Assembly: GCA_002095305.1 (NCBI GenBank)
Contig: MIEI01000051.1
Coordinates: 1 to 35,069, forward strand
DNA length: 35,069 nucleotides
Source of the DNA: Pantoea brenneri
Lineage (GTDB): Bacteria > Pseudomonadota > Gammaproteobacteria > Enterobacterales > Enterobacteriaceae
Direction of reading: 5' to 3'
Position 1 is the first letter of the stretch; every line of letters begins with the position of its first letter. This document shows positions 9,961 through 20,773 of this stretch, piece after piece. The position numbers and the translations under genes are program-made. Below the pieces are notes generated by a model, which was not told where the DNA came from, ran no database searches, and saw only the letters and a list, made by a program, of their open reading frames with translations.

Positions 9961-10935
9961 ATGAAAACCATTCAACTGGGTAATACCGATCTGCAGGTTT
10001 CACGTCTCTGTCTCGGCTGTATGACCTATGGTGAGCCGACGCGCGGGAATCACGCCTGGACGCTGCCGGAAGCCAGCAGTCGCCCGCTGATTCAGCAGGC
10101 GCTGAATGCCGGCATCAACTTTTTTGACACCGCCAACAGTTACTCCGATGGCAGCAGTGAAGAGATCCTCGGCCGGGCGCTGAAAGATTTTGCCCGCCGC
10201 GATGAGGTCGTGGTCGCCACCAAAGTCTACTTCCCGCTGACTAATCTGTCGCAGGGCCTGTCACGCCATAATATCCTGCAATCGATTGATGACAGCCTGC
10301 AACGCCTTGGCATGGAATATGTCGACCTGCTGCAGATCCACCGCTGGGATTACGACACGCCGCTGGAAGAGACGCTGGAAGCGCTGCACGATGTGGTGCA
10401 GGCCGGTAAAGCGCGCTATATCGGCGCCTCATCAATGCATGCCAGCCAGTTTGCCCAGGCACTAAGCCTGCAGAAGCAGCAGGGCTGGCATCGCTTCGTC
10501 AGCATGCAGGATCAGTACAACCTGATTCAGCGTGAAGAGGAGCGCGAAATGCACCCGCTCTGCCTGCAGGAACAGATCGCGGTGCTGCCGTGGAGCCCGC
10601 TGGCACGCGGCAAGCTGACCCGTCCGTGGGGCGAAACCACGGCGCGATCGACCTCGGATAAGGTGATGGCCTCGCTGTATGCCAATACCGAAGAGAACGA
10701 TGCGGCGATTGCGCAGCGGCTGGCGCAGGTGGCTGAGGATAAAGGCGTCACCCGGGCGCAGGTCGCACTGGCGTGGCTGCTGAGTAAACCCGCCGTGACG
10801 GCCCCGATTATCGGTGCCTCGCGGGCTGAGCAGTTCGATGATTTGGTTAAGGCGGTGGATGTGACGCTGAGTGAGGCTGAGATTGCTACGCTGGAAGAGG
10901 TCTATCAACCGCATCAGGCGGTCGGATTCGAATAA
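9961..10935 (+). CDS. yajO: Aldo-keto reductase YajO
   Basis: This is a 324-residue NADPH-dependent aldo-keto reductase, the length of E. coli YajO. The AKR tetrad can be assigned as Asp in FFDTANSYS, Tyr in the same segment, Lys in VATKVYF and His in LQIHRWDYD. The C-terminal cofactor loop is APIIGASRAEQ. E. coli YajO has been linked to ribulose 5-phosphate conversion to DXP in dxs-suppressor work, and its position directly after dxs fits that idea, though this is not proof of function. I chose the ATG at 9961; an upstream in-frame start at 9937 adds eight unconserved residues. Confidence 0.94.
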   Translation: MKTIQLGNTDLQVSRLCLGCMTYGEPTRGNHAWTLPEASSRPLIQQALNAGINFFDTANSYSDGSSEEILGRALKDFARRDEVVVATKVYFPLTNLSQGLSRHNILQSIDDSLQRLGMEYVDLLQIHRWDYDTPLEETLEALHDVVQAGKARYIGASSMHASQFAQALSLQKQQGWHRFVSMQDQYNLIQREEEREMHPLCLQEQIAVLPWSPLARGKLTRPWGETTARSTSDKVMASLYANTEENDAAIAQRLAQVAEDKGVTRAQVALAWLLSKPAVTAPIIGASRAEQFDDLVKAVDVTLSEAEIATLEEVYQPHQAVGFE

Positions 10936-10988
10936 ACGCTGACGCCCGCACCTGACCGCAGAGTTCGCGGAGTTAAGGTGCGCGGCGA

Positions 10989-11024
10989 TAACGGCATCCC
11001 ATGCGGGATGCGACCACCGTTTTA
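10989..11024 (+). terminator. Possible terminator between convergent yajO and pgpA
   Basis: GCATCCC (10994-11000) and GGGATGC (11005-11011) form a perfect 7-bp hairpin with a 4-base loop. Outer bases AACGG and CCGTT can extend it, and TTTTA follows on the plus strand. Confidence 0.45.
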
Positions 11025-11528
11025 GCCGGCCAGCCAGATACCGATGCCGTACAGCATCGCGGCGGCAATCACGCCAGCAATAATATCGTCAACCATGATG
11101 CCCATGCCGCCATGCACGTTGCGATCGAACCAGCGTATCGGCCAGGGTTTCCACATATCCAGAATGCGGAACAGCACAAAGCCGCCCAGCACCCACTGCC
11201 AGCTGTTGATCGGGATCGCCATCAGGGTGATCCACATGCCGATAAACTCATCCCAGACAATGCTGCCGTGATCGTGAACGCCCATATCTTTGGCGGTGCG
11301 ATGGCAGAGGTAGACGCCGACGCAGATCCCCACCAGCACCACCAGCGAATAGAGATCCTGCGGCAGATGCGTCATCAGCCACCAGAAGGGGATCGCCGCC
11401 AGCGAGCCCATGGTGCCCGGTACCACCGGGCTGAGTCCGCTGCCAAAACCGGTTGCCAGCAGATGCCACGGATTGCTCATCCGCAGGCGGCCTTTTGCCA
11501 CGTCGTTATTTAGTATCAAAGTGATCAA
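11022..11528 (-). CDS. pgpA: Phosphatidylglycerophosphatase A
   Basis: PgpA removes phosphate from phosphatidylglycerophosphate to give phosphatidylglycerol at the inner membrane. The 168-residue product contains the family segments [33 protein letters not shown] and [17 protein letters not shown], with several hydrophobic helices. It is four residues shorter than I recall for E. coli. The first 23 bases overlap the end of thiL, an arrangement also seen in E. coli, so it is last in the nrdR-ribD-ribH-nusB-thiL-pgpA series. Confidence 0.95.
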   Translation of the reverse strand: MITLILNNDVAKGRLRMSNPWHLLATGFGSGLSPVVPGTMGSLAAIPFWWLMTHLPQDLYSLVVLVGICVGVYLCHRTAKDMGVHDHGSIVWDEFIGMWITLMAIPINSWQWVLGGFVLFRILDMWKPWPIRWFDRNVHGGMGIMVDDIIAGVIAAAMLYGIGIWLAG

Positions 11529-12483
11529 ACCCTTTATGGCGGAACGTCGCTGGCTTGCCGTTTTCCAGCAGCATCAGCCCTTCCGACTCCGGTGCCATCT
11601 GACCAATGCAGGTATAGGGCACGCCAAGGTGGCCGAGCGCCACATCCAGCGCGCCGCGGTTCACCTCGGGTACGGTGAAGCAGAGTTCATAATCTTCGCC
11701 ACCGCTCAGCGCCCAGCGTAAAACCTGCTCGGGTTCGAAGTGATCGCGTAGCGCGGCGGAAAGCGGTAACGCGTCGAGATTAAGGCGCGCGCCACAGCCG
11801 CTGGCTTTCAGCACATGGCCGAGATCAGAGATCAAACCGTCCGAAAGATCGACCGCTGAGGTGGCCAGAGAACGCAGCGCCTGCCCCTGCAGAATGCGCG
11901 GCATCGGCCGCAGATGGCGTTTAATCAGCGCTTCATGAACCGCCGGATCGCTGATGCGGCAGTGATGTTGCAGCAGCGCCAGGCCGGCCGCACTGTCACC
12001 CAGCGTGCCGGTGACGTAGATCCAGTCACCCGGTTTTGCGCCCGAACGTTTCAGGGCGCGGCCCTGCGGCACCAGGCCGTGAATCGCCAGCGTCAGGCTC
12101 AGAGGGCCACGAGTGGTATCGCCGCCCACCAGCTGCATATCGTAATATTCCAGCAGCTCGAACAGGCTGGCGCTGAAGGCAGCGAGCCAGCTCTCATCGA
12201 CCTGCGGCAGGGTCAAGGCCAGCGTCAGCCACGCCGGATCGGCGCCCATAGCGGCAAGGTCGCTGAGGTTAACCGCCAGCGCTTTGTAGCCTAAGTCGGC
12301 AGGATGAATATCCCGTAAGAAATGCACGCCCGCGACCAGGGTATCGGTACTGATCGCCAGCGTCTGTTTTTCCGGCACGCTAAGTAACGCACAATCGTCG
12401 CCGATACCGAGTTCGACATCACGACGGCTGCGCGTTCTGCGGTTGAAGTAGCGTGCGATGAGTTCGAATTCACCACAAGACAT
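11506..12483 (-). CDS. thiL: Thiamine-monophosphate kinase
   Basis: ThiL phosphorylates thiamine monophosphate to thiamine diphosphate, the final step of cofactor synthesis in the cytoplasm. The 325-residue length equals E. coli. Metal and nucleotide-binding motifs of the AIRS/PurM-like fold are visible: GIGDDCALL near residue 26, [11 protein letters not shown] near 45, GGDTTRG near 120 and [15 protein letters not shown] in the second half. DXS and the ThiI sulfur relay in this window also serve this pathway. An intrinsic terminator separates it from nusB upstream, so its expression may rely on read-through or a local promoter. Confidence 0.96.
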   Translation of the reverse strand: MSCGEFELIARYFNRRTRSRRDVELGIGDDCALLSVPEKQTLAISTDTLVAGVHFLRDIHPADLGYKALAVNLSDLAAMGADPAWLTLALTLPQVDESWLAAFSASLFELLEYYDMQLVGGDTTRGPLSLTLAIHGLVPQGRALKRSGAKPGDWIYVTGTLGDSAAGLALLQHHCRISDPAVHEALIKRHLRPMPRILQGQALRSLATSAVDLSDGLISDLGHVLKASGCGARLNLDALPLSAALRDHFEPEQVLRWALSGGEDYELCFTVPEVNRGALDVALGHLGVPYTCIGQMAPESEGLMLLENGKPATFRHKGFDHFDTK

Positions 12484-12510
12484 AATTACGTTCCGCTTAA
12501 CCCTTTATGA

Positions 12511-12538
12511 AAAAAGGCCGGCAAGCCGGCCTTTTTGT
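12511..12538 (-). terminator. Intrinsic terminator between nusB and thiL
   Basis: AAAAAGGCCGGC (12511-12522) is the exact reverse complement of GCCGGCCTTTTT (12525-12536). On the minus strand the hairpin ends in a T run immediately after the nusB stop and about 28 bp before the thiL start. Confidence 0.85.
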
Positions 12539-12958
12539 TTATTTGCGATGGGGTCGAATCTGTGGACCGGCTTTATCCAGTACGCCGTTAACAAATTTAT
12601 GACTGTCTTCAGCGCCGAACACTTTCGCCAGCTCAATCCCTTCGTTGATGGCCACTTTATAGGGCACATCAGCGCGTTTGCTCAGCTCATACAGCGAGAT
12701 ACGCAGGATAGCTTTTTCGACCTGGCCCAGCTCTTCGAGCTGACGCGACAGGTAAGGCTTCATCAGTCCATCCAGATACGCACTGTTGGTCGCCACACCG
12801 GACAGCAGTTCGCGGAAATAGCTAATATCGACGTCTTTGACGTCTTGTTCCGCCAGAAACTGGTATTCCACATCGGCAATGTCGTTGTTGGACAACTGCC
12901 AGGAGTAAAGCGCCTGAACAGCGCACTCACGGGCGCGACGACGAGCAGCAGGTTTCAC
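12539..12958 (-). CDS. nusB: Transcription antitermination protein NusB
   Basis: NusB binds boxA RNA together with NusE (S10) in the antitermination complex on rRNA operons. The 139-residue all-helical protein matches the E. coli length and begins with the basic segment [20 protein letters not shown], which contributes to boxA binding. The motif [14 protein letters not shown] near the C-terminus is typical. It is 19 bp downstream of ribH and ends at a strong terminator. Confidence 0.97.
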   Translation of the reverse strand: MKPAARRRARECAVQALYSWQLSNNDIADVEYQFLAEQDVKDVDISYFRELLSGVATNSAYLDGLMKPYLSRQLEELGQVEKAILRISLYELSKRADVPYKVAINEGIELAKVFGAEDSHKFVNGVLDKAGPQIRPHRK

Positions 12959-12977
12959 AAAATTCCCCTTACAAAAA

Positions 12978-13448
12978 TCAGGCTTTGATGGCTTTCAATA
13001 CGTTGATCATTTCGAGCGCGGTCAGGGCCGCTTCGGCACCTTTATTACCGGCTTTGGTGCCAGCACGCTCAATGGCCTGCTCGATATTTTCGGTGGTCAG
13101 CACGCCGAACGCGACAGGAATCTCGCTGTTCATGGCAACGCTGGCGATACCGGAGCTGGCTTCACCGGCCACATATTCGAAGTGAGCAGTGCCACCACGA
13201 ATTACCGTGCCCAGAGCAATAACGGCGTCATATTTGCTGGTGTTTGCCAGTGCGCGCGCTGCCAGCGGCAGTTCATACGCACCCGGAACCCAGACTACGG
13301 TGATATTGTCATCTTTGACCTGGCCAATACGTTTCAGGGCATCAACTGCACCATCCAGCAGGCTGTCATTAATGAAGTTGTTAAAACGCGCAATAACGAT
13401 GGCAACATTGGCCTCAGGCGTTGCAACAGCAGCTTCGATAACTTTCAT
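12978..13448 (-). CDS. ribH: 6,7-dimethyl-8-ribityllumazine synthase
   Basis: Lumazine synthase joins 5-amino-6-ribitylaminouracil and dihydroxybutanone phosphate in the next-to-last step of riboflavin synthesis (named ribE in E. coli K-12). The 156-residue protein is the full family length. The catalytic histidine segment [17 protein letters not shown] and the substrate-binding [11 protein letters not shown] are intact. It lies 91 bp downstream of ribD and 19 bp upstream of nusB. Confidence 0.97.
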   Translation of the reverse strand: MKVIEAAVATPEANVAIVIARFNNFINDSLLDGAVDALKRIGQVKDDNITVVWVPGAYELPLAARALANTSKYDAVIALGTVIRGGTAHFEYVAGEASSGIASVAMNSEIPVAFGVLTTENIEQAIERAGTKAGNKGAEAALTALEMINVLKAIKA

Positions 13449-13539
13449 ACTTATCCTTTCAGGGGGTTTGTTTGGCCCCGCGCAGGGGGGCGGATTCTAT
13501 CATACTCTTCGGCGGCGTGCTCTCGCTTTTCCGTCCGTG

Positions 13540-14642
13540 TTATTGCGGCGTCAGGGTCAGGCGTAAATCCTCACCGACCTGGCGAACGTCGCGGAAAATC
13601 AGGCCTGGCGCATCAGCCAGACGATCAAGGCCCGGTAACTGGCACAGGCCGCGTCCCTGGTCGCCGAGTAATTTCGGTGCCAGATAGACAATCAGTTCAT
13701 CGACCAGTCCGGCCTGCAGCAGCGCGCCCGCCAGGCTGGCACCCGCTTCGACCCAGACGCTGTTCACCTGACGCTGACCCAGCAGCATCATCATCGCCAC
13801 CAGATCCAGCTGCTGTTCGCGCAGCGGCACGGCGATCTGACTGACGCGCTCTGGCCAATGCTGCTGATCGGGTTGATGGCGCATCAGCCAGGTTTCACCC
13901 GGCTGGTCAATGAGCCGATGCTGCGGCGTCACGCGGTTCTGGCTGTCGACAATCACCCGCAGCGGCTGCCGCAGTTGCTGTTGATCAAGTAACGCCTGGG
14001 TGTCCTGGTTGAGTTCGGACCAGCGCACCGTCAGCGACGGATCGTCAGCCAGCACCGTGGCGCTGCTGCTGAGGATCGCGGCACTTTGCGCCCGCAAGCG
14101 CTGCACATCGCGACGGGCGGCCGCGAGGTGATCCACTGGCTTTCGCCATTCGCCATCGCGGTGCGGCCATCCAGCGAGGCACCCAGCTTAAGCTGGATCC
14201 ACGGAAAACCGGTACGCATCCGCTTCAGGAAACCGCGATTCAGCGCTTCCGCCTCTTCCATCATTAGCCCGTGGCTGACCGCAATCCCGGCCTGATGCAG
14301 CCGGTGCAATCCGCGACCGGCAACCTGCGGGTTGGGGTCCTGCATCGCGGCGACCACCCGGCTCACGCCAGCGGCAATCAGCGCGTCGCTGCAGGGTGGC
14401 GTGCGACCATGATGGCTGCACGGCTCCAGCGTTACATAGGCGGTGGCACCGCGTGCTTTATCACCGGCCATCCGCAGAGCATGCACTTCTGCATGAGGCT
14501 CGCCGGCGCGCTGATGCCAGCCCTCGCCCACCACCTGACCGTCACGGACAATCACACAGCCCACATTCGGATTGGGCATGGTGGTAAAGCGGCCGCGGCG
14601 CGCCAGTTCCAGCGCGCGCGCCATGTAGATTTCATCGGTCAT
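13540..14642 (-). CDS. ribD: Bifunctional riboflavin deaminase/reductase RibD, frameshifted in this sequence
   Basis: RibD deaminates the pyrimidine intermediate with its N-terminal domain and reduces the ribosyl chain with its C-terminal domain. The deaminase zinc motifs are clear: HAEVHAL and the PCSHHGRTPPC segment. The first frame ends its homology at GESQWITS. The second frame picks up at AARRDVQRLRAQSAAIL and runs to the stop, so one base is missing near 14123 (GCCGGCC probably became GCGGCC on the coding strand). Restoring it gives 367 residues, the E. coli length. Its start is 3 bp after the nrdR stop. No remote degeneration is seen, so a sequence error is more likely than a pseudogene. 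Confidence 0.92.
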
Positions 14643-14645
14643 GGC

Positions 14646-15095
14646 TTAATCCTGTAACCGGGCGATCTCTTCGCCAAAATCACGAATATCTTCGAAGCTG
14701 CGGTAAACCGAGGCAAACCGAATATAGGCGACTTTATCGAGCTTTTTCAGCTCGTCCATCACCAGATTACCAATCAGTTTACTGGGAATTTCGCGTTCGC
14801 CAGTGGCGCGCAGCTGGGTTTTAATGTGGTTCACCGCGCTCTCGACCGCATCAGCACTGACCGGACGTTTCTCAAGCGCTTTCATCATCCCGCTGGCCAT
14901 TTTGTCTTCATTGAAAGGCTCACGCACGTCATTACTTTTTACCACGCGCGGCATCACCAGTTCCGCCACCTCAAAGGTGGTAAAGCGTTCATGGCACATC
15001 AGACACTGGCGCCGGCGTCGCACCGACGATCCTTCACTAACCAGACGAGAATCAATCACTTTGGTGTCCACAGCGGAGCAGAATGGGCAATGCAT
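14646..15095 (-). CDS. nrdR: Transcriptional repressor NrdR
   Basis: NrdR represses ribonucleotide reductase operons by sensing ATP and dATP through an ATP-cone domain. The 149-residue protein starts MHCPFC and has zinc-ribbon cysteines at residues 3, 6, 31 and 34; the ATP-cone begins around [13 protein letters not shown]. An in-frame upstream ATG would extend it by 51 residues, but the zinc ribbon must be N-terminal, and an AGGAAA site precedes the ATG at 15095. It heads the riboflavin-nusB operon and is divergent from kbp. Confidence 0.97.
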   Translation of the reverse strand: MHCPFCSAVDTKVIDSRLVSEGSSVRRRRQCLMCHERFTTFEVAELVMPRVVKSNDVREPFNEDKMASGMMKALEKRPVSADAVESAVNHIKTQLRATGEREIPSKLIGNLVMDELKKLDKVAYIRFASVYRSFEDIRDFGEEIARLQD

Positions 15096-15227
15096 GACGT
15101 TTCCTGACGCGAGATAGATGGGCCTGACAGTGTAGCGCGAACTGCCGGTCAACAAAATCTCTTCCGTGCCATTCCGTTGGCCAGCGCCCAGCATAAACGG
15201 TGTTAAATCGCGGCTGCGGCAAAAGGG

Positions 15228-15240
15228 TCTACGCTTATAG
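15228..15240 (+). promoter_or_regulatory. Sigma-S-like -10 promoter element before kbp
   Basis: TCTACGCTTA (15228-15237) fits the extended -10 consensus KCTAYRCTTAA at its first ten positions. No good -35 box is seen 17 bp upstream, as is common for sigma-S promoters. It lies about 45 bp before the kbp ATG. E. coli kbp (ygaU) is known to be RpoS-dependent. Confidence 0.55.
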
Positions 15241-15282
15241 AGCCGCAAGACGGCGTATATCTACTAACACACTGGAGGTTGT

Positions 15283-15720
15283 ATGGGACTGTTTAATTTC
15301 GTCAAAGAAGCGGGTGAAAAGCTTTGGGATGCCGTGAACGGTGGCGACGATCAAAATAAAAAACTGCAGGACCACATCAACAAGCTGGGCTTGCCGGACA
15401 GCGACAAGGTCGATGTGAAAGTGAATGGCGATACCGTCACGGTAAGCGGTGACGGCCTGTCACAGGAGCTGAAAGAGAAAATTCTGATCGCCGCCGGTAA
15501 CGTTGCCGGCATCACCAAAGTCGAAGACAAGGTGACAACCAGCGACAGCGCTACTGAGTCTGAACTTTACACCGTGAAAAAAGGCGACACGCTGAGCGCT
15601 ATTGCAAAGCAGGTTTATGGAAATGCTAACGAATACAACAAGATTTTCGAAGCTAACAAGCCAATGCTGTCGCATCCTGATAAGATCTACCCTGGCCAGG
15701 TTTTACGCATTCCAAAATAA
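15283..15720 (+). CDS. kbp: Potassium-binding protein Kbp (BON-LysM protein, YgaU)
   Basis: Kbp is a soluble cytoplasmic K+ sensor with an N-terminal BON domain (about residues 25-90) and a C-terminal LysM domain (about 95-144). The 145-residue product starts [18 protein letters not shown] and ends GQVLRIPK, very close to E. coli YgaU (149 residues). The LysM core [20 protein letters not shown] is intact. An ATG with GGAGG just upstream is the start. In E. coli the gene lies elsewhere; here it sits between nrdR and yajI, and yajI follows after only 17 bp, so the two are probably co-transcribed. Confidence 0.95.
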   Translation: MGLFNFVKEAGEKLWDAVNGGDDQNKKLQDHINKLGLPDSDKVDVKVNGDTVTVSGDGLSQELKEKILIAAGNVAGITKVEDKVTTSDSATESELYTVKKGDTLSAIAKQVYGNANEYNKIFEANKPMLSHPDKIYPGQVLRIPK

Positions 15721-15737
15721 CCGACAAGGATAAACTT

Positions 15738-16307
15738 ATGATCAGGACGGTTTGGGCGCCAGCAGCACTTTCACTGGCGTTACTGAGCGGTTGCAGTACT
15801 CCCGCGACCAACCCGCAGGTTAAGCAGTTGCATCAGGAAGTGAGCCAGCTCAATCAGCAGATGCAACACTTAACCACCCAGGCCAGTGCGCTGGAGATAC
15901 AGGGGCAGCTCAACAGCCATTCCAGCAACGGTGCATGGCTGGTACCGCAGGCGAATACCCCGGTCGCGCTGCAGACTCAGCTCGGCACCTTGCGACTGAC
16001 ATTGTCGCCGGTGGTAGCCGAAGCCAGTGGATCGCGGACCACATTGTCGATCCGCGCAATGGGCGATCAACCGTTGCCTGCGCTGCATGCCACGGTAATC
16101 TGGGGCGAACTGGACCCGGCAACCGGCAAACCGCTCAACAGCGATAGTCTGAGTCAGAACATCGCCGTGCCCGCCTCACTGTTACCGCAACATACCGTTG
16201 AGGTTCCGCTGCGGCTGAGTGGCCTGACGCCGGATCAGCTCGGCTTTATCCGGGTGCACCAGGTTACCGCTGACGCACCGGCTCAAACCGTTCCTGCTGC
16301 GCCTTAA
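15738..16307 (+). CDS. yajI: DUF3251 lipoprotein YajI
   Basis: This is a 189-residue predicted lipoprotein. A short basic N-terminus and hydrophobic stretch lead to the lipobox LLSGC, giving a lipidated cysteine near residue 19. Serine follows it at +2, which predicts outer-membrane sorting. Residues about 30-60 are rich in Gln and look coiled-coil (QLHQEVSQLNQQMQ), followed by a beta-rich domain. In E. coli, yajI (DUF3251) also lies beside nrdR in the opposite orientation, which supports the name. Function is unknown. The tail is Ala/Pro rich. A bidirectional terminator follows at 16313-16352. Confidence 0.85.
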   Translation: MIRTVWAPAALSLALLSGCSTPATNPQVKQLHQEVSQLNQQMQHLTTQASALEIQGQLNSHSSNGAWLVPQANTPVALQTQLGTLRLTLSPVVAEASGSRTTLSIRAMGDQPLPALHATVIWGELDPATGKPLNSDSLSQNIAVPASLLPQHTVEVPLRLSGLTPDQLGFIRVHQVTADAPAQTVPAAP

Positions 16308-16312
16308 CTGGC

Positions 16313-16352
16313 GCAAAAAAAACGGGCCGCCATCACTGGCAGCCCGTTTTTA
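16313..16352. terminator. Bidirectional terminator between yajI and secF
   Basis: AACGGGC (16321-16327) pairs with GCCCGTT (16342-16348), and GCCA/TGGC extend the stem internally. An A run precedes and a T run follows, so it can end both the kbp-yajI and the queA-secF transcripts. Confidence 0.9.
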
Positions 16353-16366
16353 TCATCCCACCGCGC

Positions 16367-17335
16367 TTACGGCAGGATAGAAGGCTGATCGGCGCCCTCT
16401 TTCTCAACTTTCTGCACCAGCATATGTTCACGCTTCATGCCCAGCTTCAGCGCCAGCGCCGAAGAGACATAAATTGATGAAATCGTACCGATGGTCACAC
16501 CAATCAACATGGTCAGTGAGAAGCCTTTCAGCAACGCGCCACCAAAGATGAACAGGATCAGGATCATCGCCAGCGTGGTCAGTGACGTAATCAGGGTACG
16601 GCTTAACGTCTGGGTCAGCGACACGTTGGTAATGTCGTAAGAGCTGCCGCGGCGAATCTTGCGGAAGTTCTCACGAATACGGTCGGAAACCACGATTTTA
16701 TCGTTAAGCGAGTAACCAATCACCGACATCAGCGAGGCGACAATCGTCAGGTCGATCTCAATCCGGAACAGCGCCAGCAGACCGCAGGTGATGATCACGT
16801 CGTGCGCCAGCGCCAGCACGGTGCCCAGCGCCAGACGCCACTCAAAGCGGAAACCGATATAGATCAGAATCGCAATCAGCGCTGACAGCAGCGCCATCGC
16901 CCCCGCCTGCGCCAGATCGCTGCCGACGCTCGGGCCGACGAACTCAATGCGCTTAACGGTCGCGTTCTGCTGGGTGGTCTGGTTGATTACCGACACCACT
17001 TTGTTGCCTAACTCGGTGCCTGCCGGGCCGGTGACGGGCGCCATGCGCACCATCACGTCACGGCTGCTGCCGAAGTTCTGCACCAGCGGCTCGTCGAAGC
17101 CCGCTTTCACCAAATCGCCACGCAGCGTATCAAGGTCGGCCGGTTTTTCCAGCGCGATCTCAATCACCGTACCGCCGGTGAAATCGAGACCCCAGTTGAA
17201 GCCACGAATGCCGACAATCGCAATCGCGGCTACGATCAGCAGCCCCGAAATGATGAAGGCCAGCTTATCCCAGCGCATAAAGTCGACGACTTTACGCCCG
17301 TGGTTCAACTGCTCAATGTTATATTCCTGTGCCAC
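16367..17335 (-). CDS. secF: Protein translocase subunit SecF
   Basis: SecF forms, with SecD and YajC, the RND-type accessory complex that uses the proton gradient to help SecYEG export proteins. The 322-residue product has a first helix after the AQEY start, a periplasmic P1-like domain, and five further helices. Signature segments include [22 protein letters not shown] and [19 protein letters not shown] chose the GTG at 17335: a GAGGAG site precedes it, E. coli secF also uses GTG, and the longer ATG frame at 17401 lies inside secD. It is last in the operon, 10 bp after secD. Confidence 0.95.
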   Translation of the reverse strand: MAQEYNIEQLNHGRKVVDFMRWDKLAFIISGLLIVAAIAIVGIRGFNWGLDFTGGTVIEIALEKPADLDTLRGDLVKAGFDEPLVQNFGSSRDVMVRMAPVTGPAGTELGNKVVSVINQTTQQNATVKRIEFVGPSVGSDLAQAGAMALLSALIAILIYIGFRFEWRLALGTVLALAHDVIITCGLLALFRIEIDLTIVASLMSVIGYSLNDKIVVSDRIRENFRKIRRGSSYDITNVSLTQTLSRTLITSLTTLAMILILFIFGGALLKGFSLTMLIGVTIGTISSIYVSSALALKLGMKREHMLVQKVEKEGADQPSILP

Positions 17336-17345
17336 AACGCACTCC

Positions 17346-19192
17346 TCAGATAGACAGCTTGTTGATGCGTTTGCCACCGTAAACCAGGTTAACAATGGCA
17401 CGGGTACCTACGATCGCGGTGAACATTGAGGTCGCGATACCAATTGCGGTGGTAATCGCAAAGCCTTTGATCGAACCGGTGCCGACCGCATAAAGAATGA
17501 TGACTTTGATCAGGGTGGTCACGTTCGCATCGACAATACTGGAGAAGGCGCCTTTATAGCCCTCATGAATTGCCTGCTGAACCGATCGCCCGTTACGCAG
17601 TTCTTCTTTAATACGTTCGTTAATCAGTACGTTAGCATCAACTGCTACCGCCAGCGTTAACACAATACCGGCAATACCCGGCATGGTCAGGGTTGCACCA
17701 GGCAGCAGGGACATGACGCCGACGATCAGCACCAGGTTCACCAGCAGCGCACTGGTCGCAATCAGACCAAACTTCTTGTAGAACACCACCATAAACAGGA
17801 TCGACGCAAGCAGGCCCCACAGGCAGGCTTCCAGACCCTGAGTAATGTTCTGCTGACCCATGGTCGGACCGATAGTGCGCTCTTCCACAATCTGGATAGC
17901 GCAATCAACGCACCGGCACGCAGCAGCAGCGACAGCTGACGTGCTTCGTTCGGGTTGTTGATACCGGTGATGCGGAAGCTGTTCCCCAGACGAGACTGGA
18001 TGTTGGCGACGTTAATCACCTCTTCCTGTTTCACCAGAATTGAACGGCCATTGGCATCTTTTTTACCGCTGTCTTTGTACTCCACAAACAGGGTCGCCAT
18101 CGGCTTGCCGATGTTGTCCTTGGTGAAGTTCGACATGATGTTACCGCCCGCGCCATCCAGTGAAATGTTCACCTGTGGCTGGTTGTATTCATCCATGCTG
18201 GAGGTCGAGTCGGTGATGTGGTCACCGGTCAGGATCACCCGCTTGTAGAGCACCACCGGCTGGCCGTCACGCATATCTTTGACTTCAGAGTCGCCCGGCA
18301 CCCGGCCACTGGCCGCCGCGGTAGGATCAACGCTGGTATTAACCAGACGGAATTCCAGCGTCGCGGTCGCACCCAGAATCTCTTTGGCGCGTGCAGTGTC
18401 CTGAATACCTGGCAGCTCAACCACAATGCGATCGGAACCCTGACGCTGTACCAGTGGTTCGGCCACGCCCAGCTGGTTCACACGGTTACGCAGAATCGTG
18501 ATGTTCTGCTGGACCGCATATTCACGCGCTTCGCTCAGGCGCGCATCGCTCATGGTGGCACGCAGCGCATCATTGCCGCTGCTTTTGATCACCAGATCCT
18601 GATGACGTGAGGTCAGCCAGGAGACAGCAGCATCGCGGCTGGCGGCGTCACGGAAACGAATTTCCACCCCGTAGTTCGCGATTTTGTTGACGTTGGTATA
18701 AGGAATATTTTTGGTGCGCAGGTCGCTACGCAGCGTATCGGCATTCTGCTCCTGCAGCTTGCCTAAGGCGGTGTCCATGTCCACTTCCATCAGGAAGTGC
18801 ACGCCGCCACGCAGATCGAGACCGAGTTTCATCGGTTCCGCTGACAGCATGGTCAGCCAGCGTGGCGTGGCCGGGGCCAGGTTCAGCGCCACAACGTAGT
18901 CTTCGCCCAGCGCCTTCATGATCGCTTCACGGGCGCGTAACTGCACATCGGTGTTAGCGAAGCGCGCGGTAATGGCGCCATTTTCCAGCGCAACGGATTT
19001 GCTCTGGATATTGTCTTGTTTTAATGCGGACTGAATGTGATCCAACGTCTGCTCACTGGCGGCGCTTCCGCGCGCGCCAGTGATTTGAACGGCCGGATCC
19101 TCACCATACAGGTTGGGAAGCGCATACAGCAGGCCGACGAGAATCACGACGACCAGCATCACATACTTCCACAAAGGATAACGATTTAACAC
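17346..19192 (-). CDS. secD: Protein translocase subunit SecD, frameshifted in this sequence
   Basis: SecD is the large subunit of the SecDF export complex. The N-terminal helix, the periplasmic P1 head and the [16 protein letters not shown] motif near residue 122 are present. The C-terminal half has [21 protein letters not shown], the conserved [17 protein letters not shown], and further helices. Homology switches frames after [10 protein letters not shown] near 17899, where the coding strand reads GCGCTATCC against an expected GCGCCTATCC. Adding one base gives 615 residues, as in E. coli. Export needs this protein for normal growth, so a sequence error is the best explanation. It lies 25 bp downstream of yajC. 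Confidence 0.93.
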
Positions 19193-19217
19193 GGCAGTTC
19201 CCTTAGGGAAGATAGAA

Positions 19218-19549
19218 TTACAGCGCCTTCATAGTACCTTTCGGCAGGACGGCAGCGACGAAATCACGTTTAATGACCACTTCATTGGTCTCATTCAGCG
19301 CGATAGAAACGTAGCCAGTGTCAGACACTTTTGTTACGCGACCTACCAGGCCACCGCTGGTCAGCACTTCATCGCCCTTTGAGATGGAATCCATCAGCTT
19401 CTTGTGCTCTTTCGCACGTTTCTGCTGCGGACGCAGGATCATGAAATAGAAAATCAGACCAAACACCACCAGCATGATCACCAGAGAATACGGACTTCCC
19501 TGCGACGGTGCGCCTGCTGCGGCCACGGCGTCAGAAATGAAAAAGCTCA

Positions 19550-19550
<1 letters not shown>
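19218..19550 (-). CDS. yajC: Sec translocon accessory protein YajC
   Basis: YajC is a small single-span inner-membrane partner of SecDF. The 110-residue protein has one hydrophobic helix ([18 protein letters not shown], about residues 22-39) followed by the family motif [20 protein letters not shown] and a basic beta-rich domain. Its ATG overlaps the tgt stop by one base (TAATG on the minus strand), indicating translational coupling in the queA-tgt-yajC-secD-secF operon. Confidence 0.97.
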
Positions 19551-20728
<1,178 letters not shown>

Positions 20729-20773
20729 CTACAACCCTGCGCCAGAAGGCGCGTCAGGTCGTGGGTTAATAAA

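Noticed and set aside
11001..11513. 170-residue plus-strand frame opposite pgpA
   Set aside because: It is the antisense of a clear pgpA; His/Gln/Ala-rich composition is typical of a shadow frame.
13449..13539. Possible FMN riboswitch between ribD and ribH
   Set aside because: Only 91 bp and no recognisable RFN-element conserved core; in enterobacteria this element is associated with ribB instead.
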